From NCBI GenBank assembly GCA_041389885.1, contig JAWKRB010000006.1, positions 186,001 to 250,000 of the forward strand: a stretch of 64,000 nucleotides of DNA, given 5' to 3'. The DNA comes from JAWKRB01 sp041389885. Lineage in GTDB: Bacteria; Myxococcota_A; Polyangia; Polyangiales; Ga0077539. A model generated the notes under the pieces. The model searched no databases, was not told the origin of the DNA, and worked only from the letters and a program-made list of their open reading frames with translations. Positions 20,558 through 30,984 of the stretch are shown here, in pieces. Position 1 is the stretch's first letter. Each line of letters opens with the position of its first letter. The position numbers and the translations under genes are program-made.

Positions 20558-23500
20558 ATGTCGCGCGCGATCTCGAGACCCACCTTCGCCCTCTGCGCGC
20601 TGATCACCACGCTCCTCGACGGGTGCACCTTCGGGACGGCGATCGTGGGCGGCGACGCGAGCGGCGACCTCGGCGTGTTCGACGCGACCGTCGACCTCGG
20701 CTCGAAGCTCGACGCCGCCGAGGCCTCGCCCGCCGACGTCCCGGTCGTCGAAGACCTCGCGCCCGACGTCCCCGACGCGCCTTCGCCCGAGTGCCTGCGC
20801 AACGCCGACTGCCTCGACCCGAGCCGCCCGGTGTGCGACCTCGGCGCGAACCGCTGCGTCCAGTGCCTCCCGTCTCCCGACACCTGCCCCACGCGGAGGT
20901 TCTGCGACCCCGGCACGCTCACGTGCCAGGACGGCTGCCGCGGCGATCAAGACTGCGTGCTCAGCAGCTCCGGGGGCGACGGGGGGCTCGTGGTGCGGGT
21001 CTGCGACCTCAGCCGGCGCATCTGCGTCGCGTGCCGGGGCGACGCCGAGTGCCCCGCGGGGACCCAGTGCGCCGGCGGCCTCTGCGCGCCCTCCTGCGGG
21101 GGAGGGCGGGCCTGCCTCCCCAGCGAGACCTGCTGCGCCGGCGCGTGCGTCGACCTGCGAGAGAACGACGCGAACTGCGGCGCGTGCGGCGCCTCGTGCG
21201 CGGCGCCCAACGCCGCCGGGCGCTGCCGCGCGGGGCGCTGCGAGGTGGGCTCGTGCATCGGCGCCTTCGGCGACTGCGACGGCGACGCCTCCAACGGCTG
21301 CGAGACGAGCCTTCGCTCGGCCACCGACTGCGGCGCCTGCCGCTCCGCGTGCCCCGTGCGACCCTTCGCGGCGACGGTGTGCGACACGGCCTCGGCGACC
21401 TGCGCGCTGCGCTGCGACCCCTCACGAGCCGACTGCAACCTCGTCGCCGACGACGGCTGCGAGGTCGACGTGCGCGAGAGCGTCGACCACTGCGGCGCGT
21501 GCGGCCGCGCGTGCGCCGCGGCCCACGGCACCGCGCGCTGCGACGAGGGGCGGTGCGCCATCGCCTCGTGCGAGGCGGGGTTCTCCGACTGCGACGGCGA
21601 CCCGCTCAACGGGTGCGAGGTCGACACCCGCGCGAGCGCGGCGCACTGCGGCGCGTGCGGATCGCGCTGCGCCGCAGGGGCGAACGCGTCGGCCCAGTGC
21701 CGCGACGGCGGGTGCCAGGTGAGCTGCGAGGCGGGCTTCGCCGACTGCGACGGGCGCGTCGACGACGGCTGCGAGACCGACCTGCGCGCCTCGACGGAGC
21801 ACTGCGGGGCCTGCGGCGCTGGGTGCGTCGCGCAGGGCGGCGTCGCGCGCTGCGCCTCGGGGCGCTGCGAGATCGCGAGCTGCGAGGCGGGCTTCGCCGA
21901 CTGCAACGGGCGCGTCGACGACGGCTGCGAGACCGACCTGCGCAGCAGCGCGACCGCGTGCGGCGCGTGCGGGGTGCGGTGCCCGGGGTCGCAGCGGTGC
22001 GCGCGGGGAGCGTGCGTGCTCGAGTGCCCGGTCTCGCAGCAGGTGTGCTCCGGCGCGTGCGTCGACCGGCTCACCGACCCGCGCAACTGCGGCGGCTGCG
22101 GGAGCGTGTGCGCCTCGAACACGCGCTGCGTCGCCGGGGAGTGCAGCCTCGACTGCGCCGCGGGCCTCGCGGCCTGCGACGGACGCTGCGAGAACCTCCT
22201 CACCTCTGCCGCGAATTGCGGCGGCTGCGGCGTGGCCTGTCCGGCGCGACCGGGCGCGACGCCGACGTGCCAGGGCGGCCTCTGCGGCAGGTCGTGCCTG
22301 CCCGGCCGCGCGGACTGCGACGGGGTGGCGAGCAACGGCTGCGAGGTCGACCTGCGCGCCGACGCGAGCAGCTGCGGCACCTGCGGCTTTCGCTGCGTGG
22401 TGGCCAACGGCGTGGGCGCGTGCGTGAACGGGGGCTGCGGCATCGCGGCCTGCGCCGCGGGGTTCGCAGACTGCGACGGCGCCGCCTCGGACGGCTGCGA
22501 GACGCCCGTTCGCCGCGACGACCGCAACTGCGGGGCGTGTGGGAACGTCTGCGCGACCGGGACCTCGTGCGTGGACGGGGCCTGCGTTCCGCCCCCCGGC
22601 TCGCTCTTCGTCGACGCGCCGACGGTGATCAACACCATCGCCGCGGCGGCTCAGGCAGGCGCGGGTTCCCTCACGGTCACCCTGGGCTCGCCGGTGGGTG
22701 TGTTCCTCCCGGGCCAGCGGGTGATGCTGCACCAGACCCAGGGGCCCGAGGGCGTCGCCGGTCGGTACGAACTACGGCGCGTGGCCGCGGTGCAGGGCGC
22801 GCTGCTCACCCTCGACGCGCCGCTCTCGAACGCCTACGTGAGCGCGGGGAACTCCCGCGCGCAGATCCTCGTGGTGCCCGAGTACTCCAGGGTCACCGTC
22901 ACCGCGAGGGGGACCCTGACCGCGCCCCCCTGGGACGGTCGCGCGGGCGGGGTGCTGGCGGTCTGGTCGCGGGGGGACGTCGACGTGCTCGGGCGGGTCA
23001 GCATGGACGGTCGGGGCTTTCGGGGCACCCAGCACGGCTGCGCCCTCGGGCGGCTCTTTCAGTGCTCCGTCGGGGTGCAGGGCGAGTCGTTCCTCGGGCC
23101 TGGGCGCGCGTCGGTCTTGGCCAACGGCGGAGGCGGGGGCGGCGGCTCTTCGGGGCAGGACTGCGCCGCTGGAGGGGGAGGCGCCAACGGCGCGAGCGGT
23201 CGCGTAGGGACGAGCGGCGATTGCAACGGCGGCTCGATCGGCGAGTGCACCTCGGTGTGCCCCAACGTGGGCGGCGACGGAGGCGCGGCTCCGCGCAGAG
23301 ACCCCCTCGGGGGGCTCGCGCACCTGGGCGGCGCGGGCGGCGAAGGCGGCGCGGATGAGGACGGGGCCTTCCCTGGCGCGGGAGGCAACGGCGGCGGCTT
23401 CGTCTGGATCCGCGCCGAAGGGGCGCTCACCGTCAGCGGCACGGTCTCTTCGAGCGGGGCCGACGGGCGCAACGGCAACCAGTCCGACTGCGGCGGCCAG

Positions 23501-23740
23501 GGGTGCGGAATGGGCGGCGGCGGAGGCGGCGCGGGAGGCTCCATCCGCTTCGATGTGGACGGGGCCGCGATGTTGGGCGATGGAAGGGTGCTTGCGGTCG
23601 GTGGGACCGGGGGGCTGTGCTCCTGTCGCATCATCGACCTGTCCCGCGCCGCGCCTGGCGGCGGTGGTGGTGGCGGGCGGGTCGCCGTGCGCGCCCAGCG
23701 CGTCGTCGGGCAGACCTTCCCGACGGCGGAGCAAGAGTAG
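20558..23740 (+). CDS. Cysteine-repeat lipoprotein with Gly-rich C-terminal domain
   Basis: 1,060 residues with a lipobox at Cys23 (TTLLDGC). After a short acidic linker, residues ~85-690 carry Cys-rich units: NCGACGxxC cores (I count ten, one degenerate as CGACRSAC) joined by GFxDCDGxxxNGCExD arms. From ~690 the Cys density falls and a beta-rich part begins (VDAPTVINTIAAAAQAGAGSL), then several Gly-rich stretches (NGGGGGGGSSGQDC, GGAGGEGG, GGGGGGAGGS) with G(A/T)V strands reminiscent of repetitive beta-helical surface proteins. It shares the Cys-unit style with the 4728-7688 protein but not its tail. First gene of a likely three-gene operon with the pseudokinase 37 bp downstream. Function unknown; probably surface-exposed. 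Confidence 0.85.
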   Translation: MSRAISRPTFALCALITTLLDGCTFGTAIVGGDASGDLGVFDATVDLGSKLDAAEASPADVPVVEDLAPDVPDAPSPECLRNADCLDPSRPVCDLGANRCVQCLPSPDTCPTRRFCDPGTLTCQDGCRGDQDCVLSSSGGDGGLVVRVCDLSRRICVACRGDAECPAGTQCAGGLCAPSCGGGRACLPSETCCAGACVDLRENDANCGACGASCAAPNAAGRCRAGRCEVGSCIGAFGDCDGDASNGCETSLRSATDCGACRSACPVRPFAATVCDTASATCALRCDPSRADCNLVADDGCEVDVRESVDHCGACGRACAAAHGTARCDEGRCAIASCEAGFSDCDGDPLNGCEVDTRASAAHCGACGSRCAAGANASAQCRDGGCQVSCEAGFADCDGRVDDGCETDLRASTEHCGACGAGCVAQGGVARCASGRCEIASCEAGFADCNGRVDDGCETDLRSSATACGACGVRCPGSQRCARGACVLECPVSQQVCSGACVDRLTDPRNCGGCGSVCASNTRCVAGECSLDCAAGLAACDGRCENLLTSAANCGGCGVACPARPGATPTCQGGLCGRSCLPGRADCDGVASNGCEVDLRADASSCGTCGFRCVVANGVGACVNGGCGIAACAAGFADCDGAASDGCETPVRRDDRNCGACGNVCATGTSCVDGACVPPPGSLFVDAPTVINTIAAAAQAGAGSLTVTLGSPVGVFLPGQRVMLHQTQGPEGVAGRYELRRVAAVQGALLTLDAPLSNAYVSAGNSRAQILVVPEYSRVTVTARGTLTAPPWDGRAGGVLAVWSRGDVDVLGRVSMDGRGFRGTQHGCALGRLFQCSVGVQGESFLGPGRASVLANGGGGGGGSSGQDCAAGGGGANGASGRVGTSGDCNGGSIGECTSVCPNVGGDGGAAPRRDPLGGLAHLGGAGGEGGADEDGAFPGAGGNGGGFVWIRAEGALTVSGTVSSSGADGRNGNQSDCGGQGCGMGGGGGGAGGSIRFDVDGAAMLGDGRVLAVGGTGGLCSCRIIDLSRAAPGGGGGGGRVAVRAQRVVGQTFPTAEQE

Positions 23741-23777
23741 CCTGCGGGGTTCGCGTTTCGAATGCGAGGACAGCGAC

Positions 23778-26111
23778 ATGACGGAGCGGAATGATTCCAG
23801 CGGCGGCGACTCGGGGGCCCCCCCCGCTCGAGAGTTCGAGCAGGGCGACAAGGTCCTCGATCGATGCACGGTAGACCGTTGCGTTCGGCGAGACCGACTC
23901 GCCTCGTTCAACACCGCACGCGGCGACGGACCCGAGGGAGAGGGGCTCTTCACGGTGTGGTCGGTGCACGCCGGCATCGTGCACCGCTCCGAGCGCGCCT
24001 CGACGGTCTTCTTCGATGAGATGGCGTCGACGAGCGCCCTGAACCACGCCTCGATCCCCGCCGTGGTCGCCTTCGACCCCATGGCCCCGGGTCCCGTCGT
24101 CATCGCGCGCTTCGTGCAGGGCGTCTACCTGCGCGACCGCCTCGCGGACGGGGAGCTCCTGAACACGCGCGAGGTCTCTCGCATCGTGCTCGCCGTCGCC
24201 GACGCCCTCGCGGTGCTCCACCGCGCGAGCCCTCCGGTGTTTCACCGCGCGGTCACCCCCGAGCGCGTGCTCAGCGCGGGCGAGACCGTCTTTCTCGAGG
24301 AGTGCGGGTACCTCCACGCCGTCGTCTCCGCGGGCATGCTCAGCGAGAAGGAGCTGGAGACCTTCGCGCAGCCCGGATACCGCCTGCCGAGCCGGGTCTC
24401 CTCCGCGGGCGGCGCGGCGATCGACCGGTTTCAGCTGGCGGTGCTCGCCTTCGAGGCCCTCACCGGGCAGCTGCCCTTCGGCGCCGCGACCGTCGCCGAG
24501 CTCGACGACCTGACCCAGCGCGCGCCCTCGGCCCGCGGCGCGCGGCCGACGCTCCCGGCGGAGATCGACGAGGTCTTTCGCCGCGCCTGGAGCCCCTCGG
24601 CCGCGGACCGCTACGCCACCACCACCGAGTTCGCCGCCGACCTCGCGCGGGTGCTCGAGCCTCGAGACTCGGTGCCCCTCGGCGAGCTGAAGCCCGACGT
24701 CGCCGCGACGATCTTCTCCAGCCCCTCCCAGCGTCCGGAGGTCGCCGACGAGATCGACCGCGCGCTCGACGCGGCGCTGGGCGAGCCCCGCTCGGAGCCC
24801 TCGCCCGCGCAGCGAAAGATCGACGTGGAGCGGCTGCTCCCGATGGTGAGTGCGGCGCTGCAGGCGAACGAGCGCACCTCGTCGGTGCCGCCTGAGCGAC
24901 GCAGCGGCATGGAGCTCCCGCCCCTCTCACGCGCGCTGGACCTGCCGCCGTCGAAGCCCACGCTCCTCGGCGCCGCGACCGGCAGCGCCAAGGGCTCCGC
25001 GCCGTTCAAGATCCGTCCCGCGTCGGTCGCGGCGCCGACGAAGCCCGAAGCCCCACCCCCCGCGGAGGCGCCCGAGCCTGGCTCGCGAGAGAGCCGCCCC
25101 CTCGACCTCACCGAAGAGGCCGAGCTGCAGGAGCGGCAGTCCCAGCTCGAGCTGGCTTCAGACCCGGGCGACCGCTCGGTGGTCGAGCTCGATGAGGCGC
25201 TCCTCGAGCCCTCGACCACGAACACGAACCTCCAGCGGATCATGGATGAGATCGCGTCGTTTCGTCCGTCGGAGCGCTCGCCGATGCTCGAGGAGGAGGA
25301 GCTGATCCGCTTCGGCGATCCCCTCGACGACGGGGTGACCCGCGCGGGACAGGACGAAGAGCTCGTGCGCGGGGAGCTCGCCGGGGCGGGGCGTTCTGGC
25401 GATTCGCCGGCCTCGAGCCCGCCGGTCCACGTGGGGACGATCCGCGCCCCGGTGGCGCCGCCCCAGAGCCTTCAGGCGAAGAAGACACCGCTGCCGCCCC
25501 TGCCTCCGCTCGAAGGCGGCGTCGGTCGGGGTACGCCTCTCTCCTCGATCGCGCCGCTTGGCCGAGGAAAGCCCACCACGCTGCCCCCCGACGACGCGGG
25601 GGATCACCCGGGCTCGGGCGCGCACGAGGTCGTCGTGCCTCGACCTCCCGTCTCGCGGTCGGGCTACGGCAAGGCGGCGGGACTGCCGACGACGACGCCC
25701 CCGCCGACGCGGCTCAACACGCCGATTCCGATGGGCGCGCGACCGGCCCGCCGCTCGGTGCCGCCAGGGACGGTCTCGCGGCCCGCGGCCAGCGCTCCCC
25801 CGGTGGACGAGGCGCCTCGGTCGGAGCCGGCGAAGGTCGAGCAGGCCGTGGCGCTCTCGCGAGAGCCCGACGCGCTCGCGCAGGTGGCGCCGACGGTCGC
25901 CAAGCTCACGGCGCTCGCGTCGCTGATCGCGACGGTGGGGCTGATCTTCGCGGCGCGGCAGCTCGACGCGTACATGGCCGACCCTGGGGTACTCCGTGCG
26001 GGAGCTGCGCGCGGAGCCGCTGCTCCGGCGCCCGACGCGGGCATGGCGGTCGACGATCTCGGCGGGGGCCGTTCCTCGGCGAACGCGACGACGCCTCGGT
26101 CGAGCTCATGA
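23778..26111 (+). CDS. Predicted membrane-anchored Ser/Thr pseudokinase
   Basis: 777 residues. Residues ~30-330 follow a Hanks-type kinase fold but lack catalytic residues: no GxGxxG P-loop and no clear VAxK lysine; the HRDLKPEN loop is HRAVTPERV (156-164), and DFG is replaced by ECG (175-177). The C-lobe is recognisable (DRFQLAVLAFEALTGQLPFGA; WSPSAADRYATTTEFAADL). A long Pro/Ser/Glu-rich linker follows to a single TM near the C-terminus (LTALASLIATVGLIFAARQL), then a short tail that would lie in the periplasm. So it is probably a scaffold or sensor, not an active kinase. It follows the Cys-repeat lipoprotein by 37 bp and overlaps the next ATG by ATGA. Confidence 0.8.
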   Translation: MTERNDSSGGDSGAPPAREFEQGDKVLDRCTVDRCVRRDRLASFNTARGDGPEGEGLFTVWSVHAGIVHRSERASTVFFDEMASTSALNHASIPAVVAFDPMAPGPVVIARFVQGVYLRDRLADGELLNTREVSRIVLAVADALAVLHRASPPVFHRAVTPERVLSAGETVFLEECGYLHAVVSAGMLSEKELETFAQPGYRLPSRVSSAGGAAIDRFQLAVLAFEALTGQLPFGAATVAELDDLTQRAPSARGARPTLPAEIDEVFRRAWSPSAADRYATTTEFAADLARVLEPRDSVPLGELKPDVAATIFSSPSQRPEVADEIDRALDAALGEPRSEPSPAQRKIDVERLLPMVSAALQANERTSSVPPERRSGMELPPLSRALDLPPSKPTLLGAATGSAKGSAPFKIRPASVAAPTKPEAPPPAEAPEPGSRESRPLDLTEEAELQERQSQLELASDPGDRSVVELDEALLEPSTTNTNLQRIMDEIASFRPSERSPMLEEEELIRFGDPLDDGVTRAGQDEELVRGELAGAGRSGDSPASSPPVHVGTIRAPVAPPQSLQAKKTPLPPLPPLEGGVGRGTPLSSIAPLGRGKPTTLPPDDAGDHPGSGAHEVVVPRPPVSRSGYGKAAGLPTTTPPPTRLNTPIPMGARPARRSVPPGTVSRPAASAPPVDEAPRSEPAKVEQAVALSREPDALAQVAPTVAKLTALASLIATVGLIFAARQLDAYMADPGVLRAGAARGAAAPAPDAGMAVDDLGGGRSSANATTPRSSS

Positions 26112-26584
26112 CCCCGTCCGTGATCGACGCGGCCACCGCCGACGCGGTCACCGAGGACGCGCCCGCGGACGGGTCGACGCCCGTCGACGCGGCCGTCGGC
26201 GCTGACGTCGTCGAGCTCGCCGACGTCGTCGCGGCCCCCGCGGTCTCGACGCCCCGACGTCCGCCGGTGGCGCCGCCGCCCGCGCCGTCGAACACGCCCG
26301 GCGACGCGGTGCACGCTCGGGTCTGGACGCAGCTCTCGCGACGGATCGCAGACTGCGTCGAGGGCGTCGACAGCCACACGTCGGTGACGGTGCTGGTGCG
26401 CTTCGACGGACCGACGGGGATGGTCCGACGCATTCGCAGCCGCGGGATCTTCGCCGAGCCCCCGATCGGTCCGTGCATCGAGCAGGCGGCGACGGGGATT
26501 CGCGTCGCGCCCTTCGAAGCGCCGACCTGGGACACCACCTTCTCGTTCCCCATCGCGCCGCCCCGGTGGCGCCCGCCGCAATGA
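26108..26584 (+). CDS. Small AgmX/PglI- or TonB-like C-terminal domain protein
   Basis: 158 residues. An acidic Ala-rich N-terminus and Pro-rich linker (STPRRPPVAPPPAPS) are followed by a ~90-residue domain with paired Cys (IADCVEG ... IGPCIEQAATGIRVAPFEAPTW) ending in a F-x-F/P strand, the arrangement of AgmX/PglI C-terminal or TonB-like energy-transducer domains known in myxobacteria. There is no TM or signal of its own. The ATGA overlap with the pseudokinase suggests the two act as a unit; the domain could equally be the natural C-terminal extension of the kinase-like protein separated by a recent frame change. Stop is 17 bp from the convergent gene. Confidence 0.65.
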   Translation: MTPSVIDAATADAVTEDAPADGSTPVDAAVGADVVELADVVAAPAVSTPRRPPVAPPPAPSNTPGDAVHARVWTQLSRRIADCVEGVDSHTSVTVLVRFDGPTGMVRRIRSRGIFAEPPIGPCIEQAATGIRVAPFEAPTWDTTFSFPIAPPRWRPPQ

Positions 26585-26601
26585 GCCTCGCCCGCCGCCC
26601 G

Positions 26602-28410
26602 TCAGGGCGCAGGCACCGAGATCGCCGCGACCCTTCGCCCGCCTGATCCAAACCACAGCACCGCGCCGGTGGGGTCGTCGCTCCGGCGACAGTAGCTCTG
26701 CGACCAGTCGCAGCGCAGCGCCGCGCACCGCTGACCCGCGAAGGGACCCAGGAGCGCCTCGACGGATCCCGCGCGGGTGATGTCCCTCGCCGGCACGCGG
26801 CGCGGCTGACCGCGCAGGGGCTGGTTCGGCTCTGAGTACGTGATCACGGCGAAGCTCCCTCCGGTCGCGCGCTGCAGGGTGCGACCGTCGGGGGTCTCTG
26901 CCAAGCGATCGAGCACCGCGCAGGCGATCTCGGACGAGGCGGGGTCGGCCCTGAACGCGCGGAGGTGCGCGTCGACGGCGGCGACGCGGTCGTCTCCGAA
27001 GGTCGCGCGCAGCATGTCGAGGCGATGGCGGAGCGCGCGCTGAGACACCGTCGCGGGCGCGCTCTGCGAGGCGATCGAGATCATCGACGCGCCGTCGTTC
27101 GCGTGCCCGAGCGAGACCAGCTCGAAGCCGCCGTCGCGCTCGTAGTCACGGATGTGGAGCTCGGGGTCGTCGGTGACGCGGTCGCCGAGGGAGGTGTCGT
27201 CGAAGGGTCTCGGCGCCCTCCCTGGCGAGACGAGGTAGGCGCGAACGGCGCGCCCGCCGCGGTGCAGCCCCACGCCGAAGGCGACGACGCGGTCCTCCCC
27301 GCGCGAGGCGCTCACGACGTGGCCGCGAACGCCGCCATCGAGGGTGAGCGCGCCGGCCATCGCGACATCGGCGGCGTCGTCGCTGCGCTCGGAGCCCCAG
27401 GCCGCCGTCCGCGCCGAAGAGGCCGCGGGCGCGGGCGCGGGCGCCGCGGCGATGATGGCCGCGATGGTCACCCGCCCTCCCTCCTTTCGCAGGAGAACCT
27501 GCGCCGGAGCCGCGCCCAGGGGCAGAGGGACCTGCGGGATCGCGATGCAGCGGTCGCCGAGGGAGCAGTCCATCGCCGGCGCGACCTCACGAATGAGCGA
27601 GAGCGTGCGCGCGATGTGGGGGTTGGTGGGGTCGCCCTGCGGGGATACATAGTCGATCTCTTCGAAGAGGCCGACCTGCCACGCGCGCAGCGTGGGCGCG
27701 CCCTCGGGAGAGAGCGCGTCGAGGAGCGCGTTGGGGCCCCCTCGCGCGATGCGCACGACGGTGGCCTCGGCCTCGCGCGCCGAGGGGTCGGTGGGAGGCA
27801 CCGGGAAGCGGATGCGCCGCTCGAACTCCGCGGCGTCGTTCGCGCGCAGGAGCGGCGCCTCGAGCGGCGAGAGCACGCGCACCGCCGTGGGCGCGCCGCC
27901 GGGGCGGGGCAGGGGAAAGATCGCGAGGAGCTTGCCGTCGGCGGGCTGGTCTTCGAGCTCGACGCCCCGGCCGATGAGGTAGACCCAGCCCTGCACGATG
28001 CGCCCGAACGCGATCTGCGCGCCGACGGGCCAGCGCCCGACGCGGTGCACCTCGTCGCCGCGGGTGTCGTGAAACACCGCCCAGACATCCGAGACCTCGC
28101 GACCCTCGCCCGTGGCGAACACCGCGGAGAAGCGGCCGTTGTAGACGTCGGTGCAGAGCGGGCCGAAGACCACCGTGCGGCCGGCGGTGAGGCGGCGGAG
28201 CGCCGAGGCGGTCTCGGGAGCGCAGCGGGCGGCGGAGTCGACGCGAGGCGGCGCGGTCTCGCCGGCGACGGCGCGGGCGCCCGCGGGGCCGACGCTCCTG
28301 GAGCTCCCCACCGTGCGCGCGGGGCGGGGGGGAGGGGCCGTGGCCTCGCATCCGCCGCCGGCGGCGAGGGCCGCGGCGAGGAACGTTCGGGGTAGGTCGC
28401 GCAGGTCCAT
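26602..28410 (-). CDS. Hypothetical lipoprotein
   Basis: 602 residues, not recognised. A signal with lipobox at Cys21 (LAAGGGC) supports the start at ATG 28410; the open frame reaches further upstream without signal features. The body is soluble and mixed: TVVFGPLCTDVYNGRFSAVFATGEG in the first third, several EVVRI-like strands, a CSLGDRCIAIPQVPLPLG segment mid-protein and a Cys-containing C-terminus (CAALRCDWSQSYCRRS). No catalytic motif is visible. It is convergent with the small TonB/AgmX-like gene and lies downstream of groEL behind a hairpin. Confidence 0.7.
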   Translation of the reverse strand: MDLRDLPRTFLAAALAAGGGCEATAPPPRPARTVGSSRSVGPAGARAVAGETAPPRVDSAARCAPETASALRRLTAGRTVVFGPLCTDVYNGRFSAVFATGEGREVSDVWAVFHDTRGDEVHRVGRWPVGAQIAFGRIVQGWVYLIGRGVELEDQPADGKLLAIFPLPRPGGAPTAVRVLSPLEAPLLRANDAAEFERRIRFPVPPTDPSAREAEATVVRIARGGPNALLDALSPEGAPTLRAWQVGLFEEIDYVSPQGDPTNPHIARTLSLIREVAPAMDCSLGDRCIAIPQVPLPLGAAPAQVLLRKEGGRVTIAAIIAAAPAPAPAASSARTAAWGSERSDDAADVAMAGALTLDGGVRGHVVSASRGEDRVVAFGVGLHRGGRAVRAYLVSPGRAPRPFDDTSLGDRVTDDPELHIRDYERDGGFELVSLGHANDGASMISIASQSAPATVSQRALRHRLDMLRATFGDDRVAAVDAHLRAFRADPASSEIACAVLDRLAETPDGRTLQRATGGSFAVITYSEPNQPLRGQPRRVPARDITRAGSVEALLGPFAGQRCAALRCDWSQSYCRRSDDPTGAVLWFGSGGRRVAAISVPAP

Positions 28411-28482
28411 CGCGCGGGACCGTACCCAATTCGGCGCGCGGGAGACACCGCGAGTCGCACCGCGCGCCGCCGAAATGCACAA

Positions 28483-28511
28483 GGCCCCGACCGTCGTAGA
28501 CGATCGAGGCC
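28483..28511 (-). terminator. Terminator hairpin after groEL
   Basis: On the groEL transcript GGCCTCGATCGTC pairs with GACGGTCGGGGCC around a 3-nt loop: 13 pairs, two of them G-U, then TTGTGCATTT. It starts 25 bp after the groEL stop. The G-U pairs make it stable only on this strand, which fits a groEL terminator. Confidence 0.6.
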
Positions 28512-28535
28512 CGTGCGTCTCCGTCAGTCAGGGGA

Positions 28536-30170
<1,635 letters not shown>

Positions 30171-30209
30171 GGTGATGCCTCTTCCTTCAGAGCTTGGAGT
30201 TCGCCTGGT

Positions 30210-30500
30210 TCACTGCTCGATCACGCCGAGGATGTCTTCCTCGCGAATGATCAGATGCTCGACCTCTTCGATCTTGACCTCGGTGCCCGAGTACTTGCCG
30301 AAGAGGATCTTGTCGCCGGGCTTGACCTCGAGCGCGCGCACCTTGCCGTCGTCGCCGACCTTGCCATTGCCCACGGCGATGACCTGGCCCTCGATGGGCT
30401 TCTCCTTCGCGGAGTCGGGGATGTAGAGGCCACCCTTGGTGCGGGTCTCGGCCTCGAGGCGCTTGACGAGGATGCGATCCTGGAGCGGGCGAATCTTCAT
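30210..30500 (-). CDS. groS: Co-chaperonin GroES
   Basis: 96 residues. It forms the heptameric lid for GroEL. Seen: MKIRPLQDRILVKRLEAETRTKGGLYIPDSAKEK, including the mobile-loop region TRTKGGLYIP, and GDKILFGKYSGTEVK near the end. First gene of the groESL operon; GGAACCGG precedes its ATG. Expression is probably heat-inducible through HrcA, because a CIRCE lies in its leader. Confidence 0.97.
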   Translation of the reverse strand: MKIRPLQDRILVKRLEAETRTKGGLYIPDSAKEKPIEGQVIAVGNGKVGDDGKVRALEVKPGDKILFGKYSGTEVKIEEVEHLIIREEDILGVIEQ

Positions 30501-30710
30501 TTCCGGTTCCCTCTACCTGTGCGGCCTGGCCGTTGCGCGGCGCCGCAGTTGATGCGACACAACCCCCCGGCGACAGGACCCTTCCTGCCCCCGGTCAGCC
30601 GGTGTCATGACCCCGCCACCCCTCAGCCGTGCCCCCGGCGGAACACCGCGCGGGGAGACGCCGCCTGACGGGAGGTGGCGCCGGAACGACTCGAGGGTAG
30701 ACAACGATTC
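30501..30710 (-). other. Long untranslated leader of groESL
   Basis: From the inferred start site near 30742 to the groES ATG there are about 240 nt. Apart from the CIRCE at its 5' end and the ribosome site near 30505-30515, it contains GC-rich self-complementary patches (GCGGCGCCGC, CCGGTCAGCCGG) but no convincing ORF or known RNA motif. Confidence 0.4.
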
Positions 30711-30737
30711 CTGGCACTCTCGTTCGGAGAGTGCCAG
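30711..30737 (-). promoter_or_regulatory. CIRCE operator (HrcA-binding site)
   Basis: CTGGCACTC-N9-GAGTGCCAG is a perfect 9-bp inverted repeat with the 9-bp spacing of the CIRCE consensus TTAGCACTC-N9-GAGTGCTAA, differing at the two outer positions of each arm. It sits just after the promoter of groESL, where HrcA repressor would block transcription until heat stress. hrcA itself is not in the window. Confidence 0.9.
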
Positions 30738-30748
30738 CAACGGCGCGC

Positions 30749-30776
30749 AACATAGTCAGCGGTCCTGACCTGTCAA
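30749..30776 (-). promoter_or_regulatory. Sigma70 promoter of groESL
   Basis: On the minus strand TTGACA (30771-30776), 16 bp, TATGTT (30749-30754); transcription would start around 30742, putting the CIRCE in the first ~30 nt of the transcript. Perfect -35 and position next to CIRCE make it convincing. Confidence 0.7.
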
Positions 30777-30829
30777 GGCGCCCTCTGCACGCTCTGTCAC
30801 CGCGCGAGTTCTTTTTTGACTTCGCCGCG

Positions 30830-30856
30830 TTGGCAGCCTCGTTCGCAGAGTGCCAG
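30830..30856 (-). promoter_or_regulatory. Second, degenerate CIRCE-like element
   Basis: TTGGCAGCC-N9-GAGTGCCAG matches the first CIRCE at 23 of 27 positions, with nearly the same spacer (TCGTTCGCA vs TCGTTCGGA). One arm is intact and the other is mutated at two inner bases. It is 119 bp upstream of the first, beyond the groESL promoter and 128 bp before the divergent ORF at 30985. Confidence 0.6.
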
Positions 30857-30984
30857 GCGCCGCTCGGCCCTCGTCTGGCGCCTCCCTCGGGAGGGGAGAG
30901 TCAGCGAATTGTGCGCGCTCGGGGTCGTCCTAGACTCAGGGGGTGGCGAGCGAGCCGGCGCTCGTCGGAGAGGAGTCGATGTGA

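Noticed and set aside
23100..23560. Gly-rich repeats considered as a separate repeat element or mobile piece
   Set aside because: They are in frame within the lipoprotein gene and have the same base composition as the neighbours; no flanking repeats.
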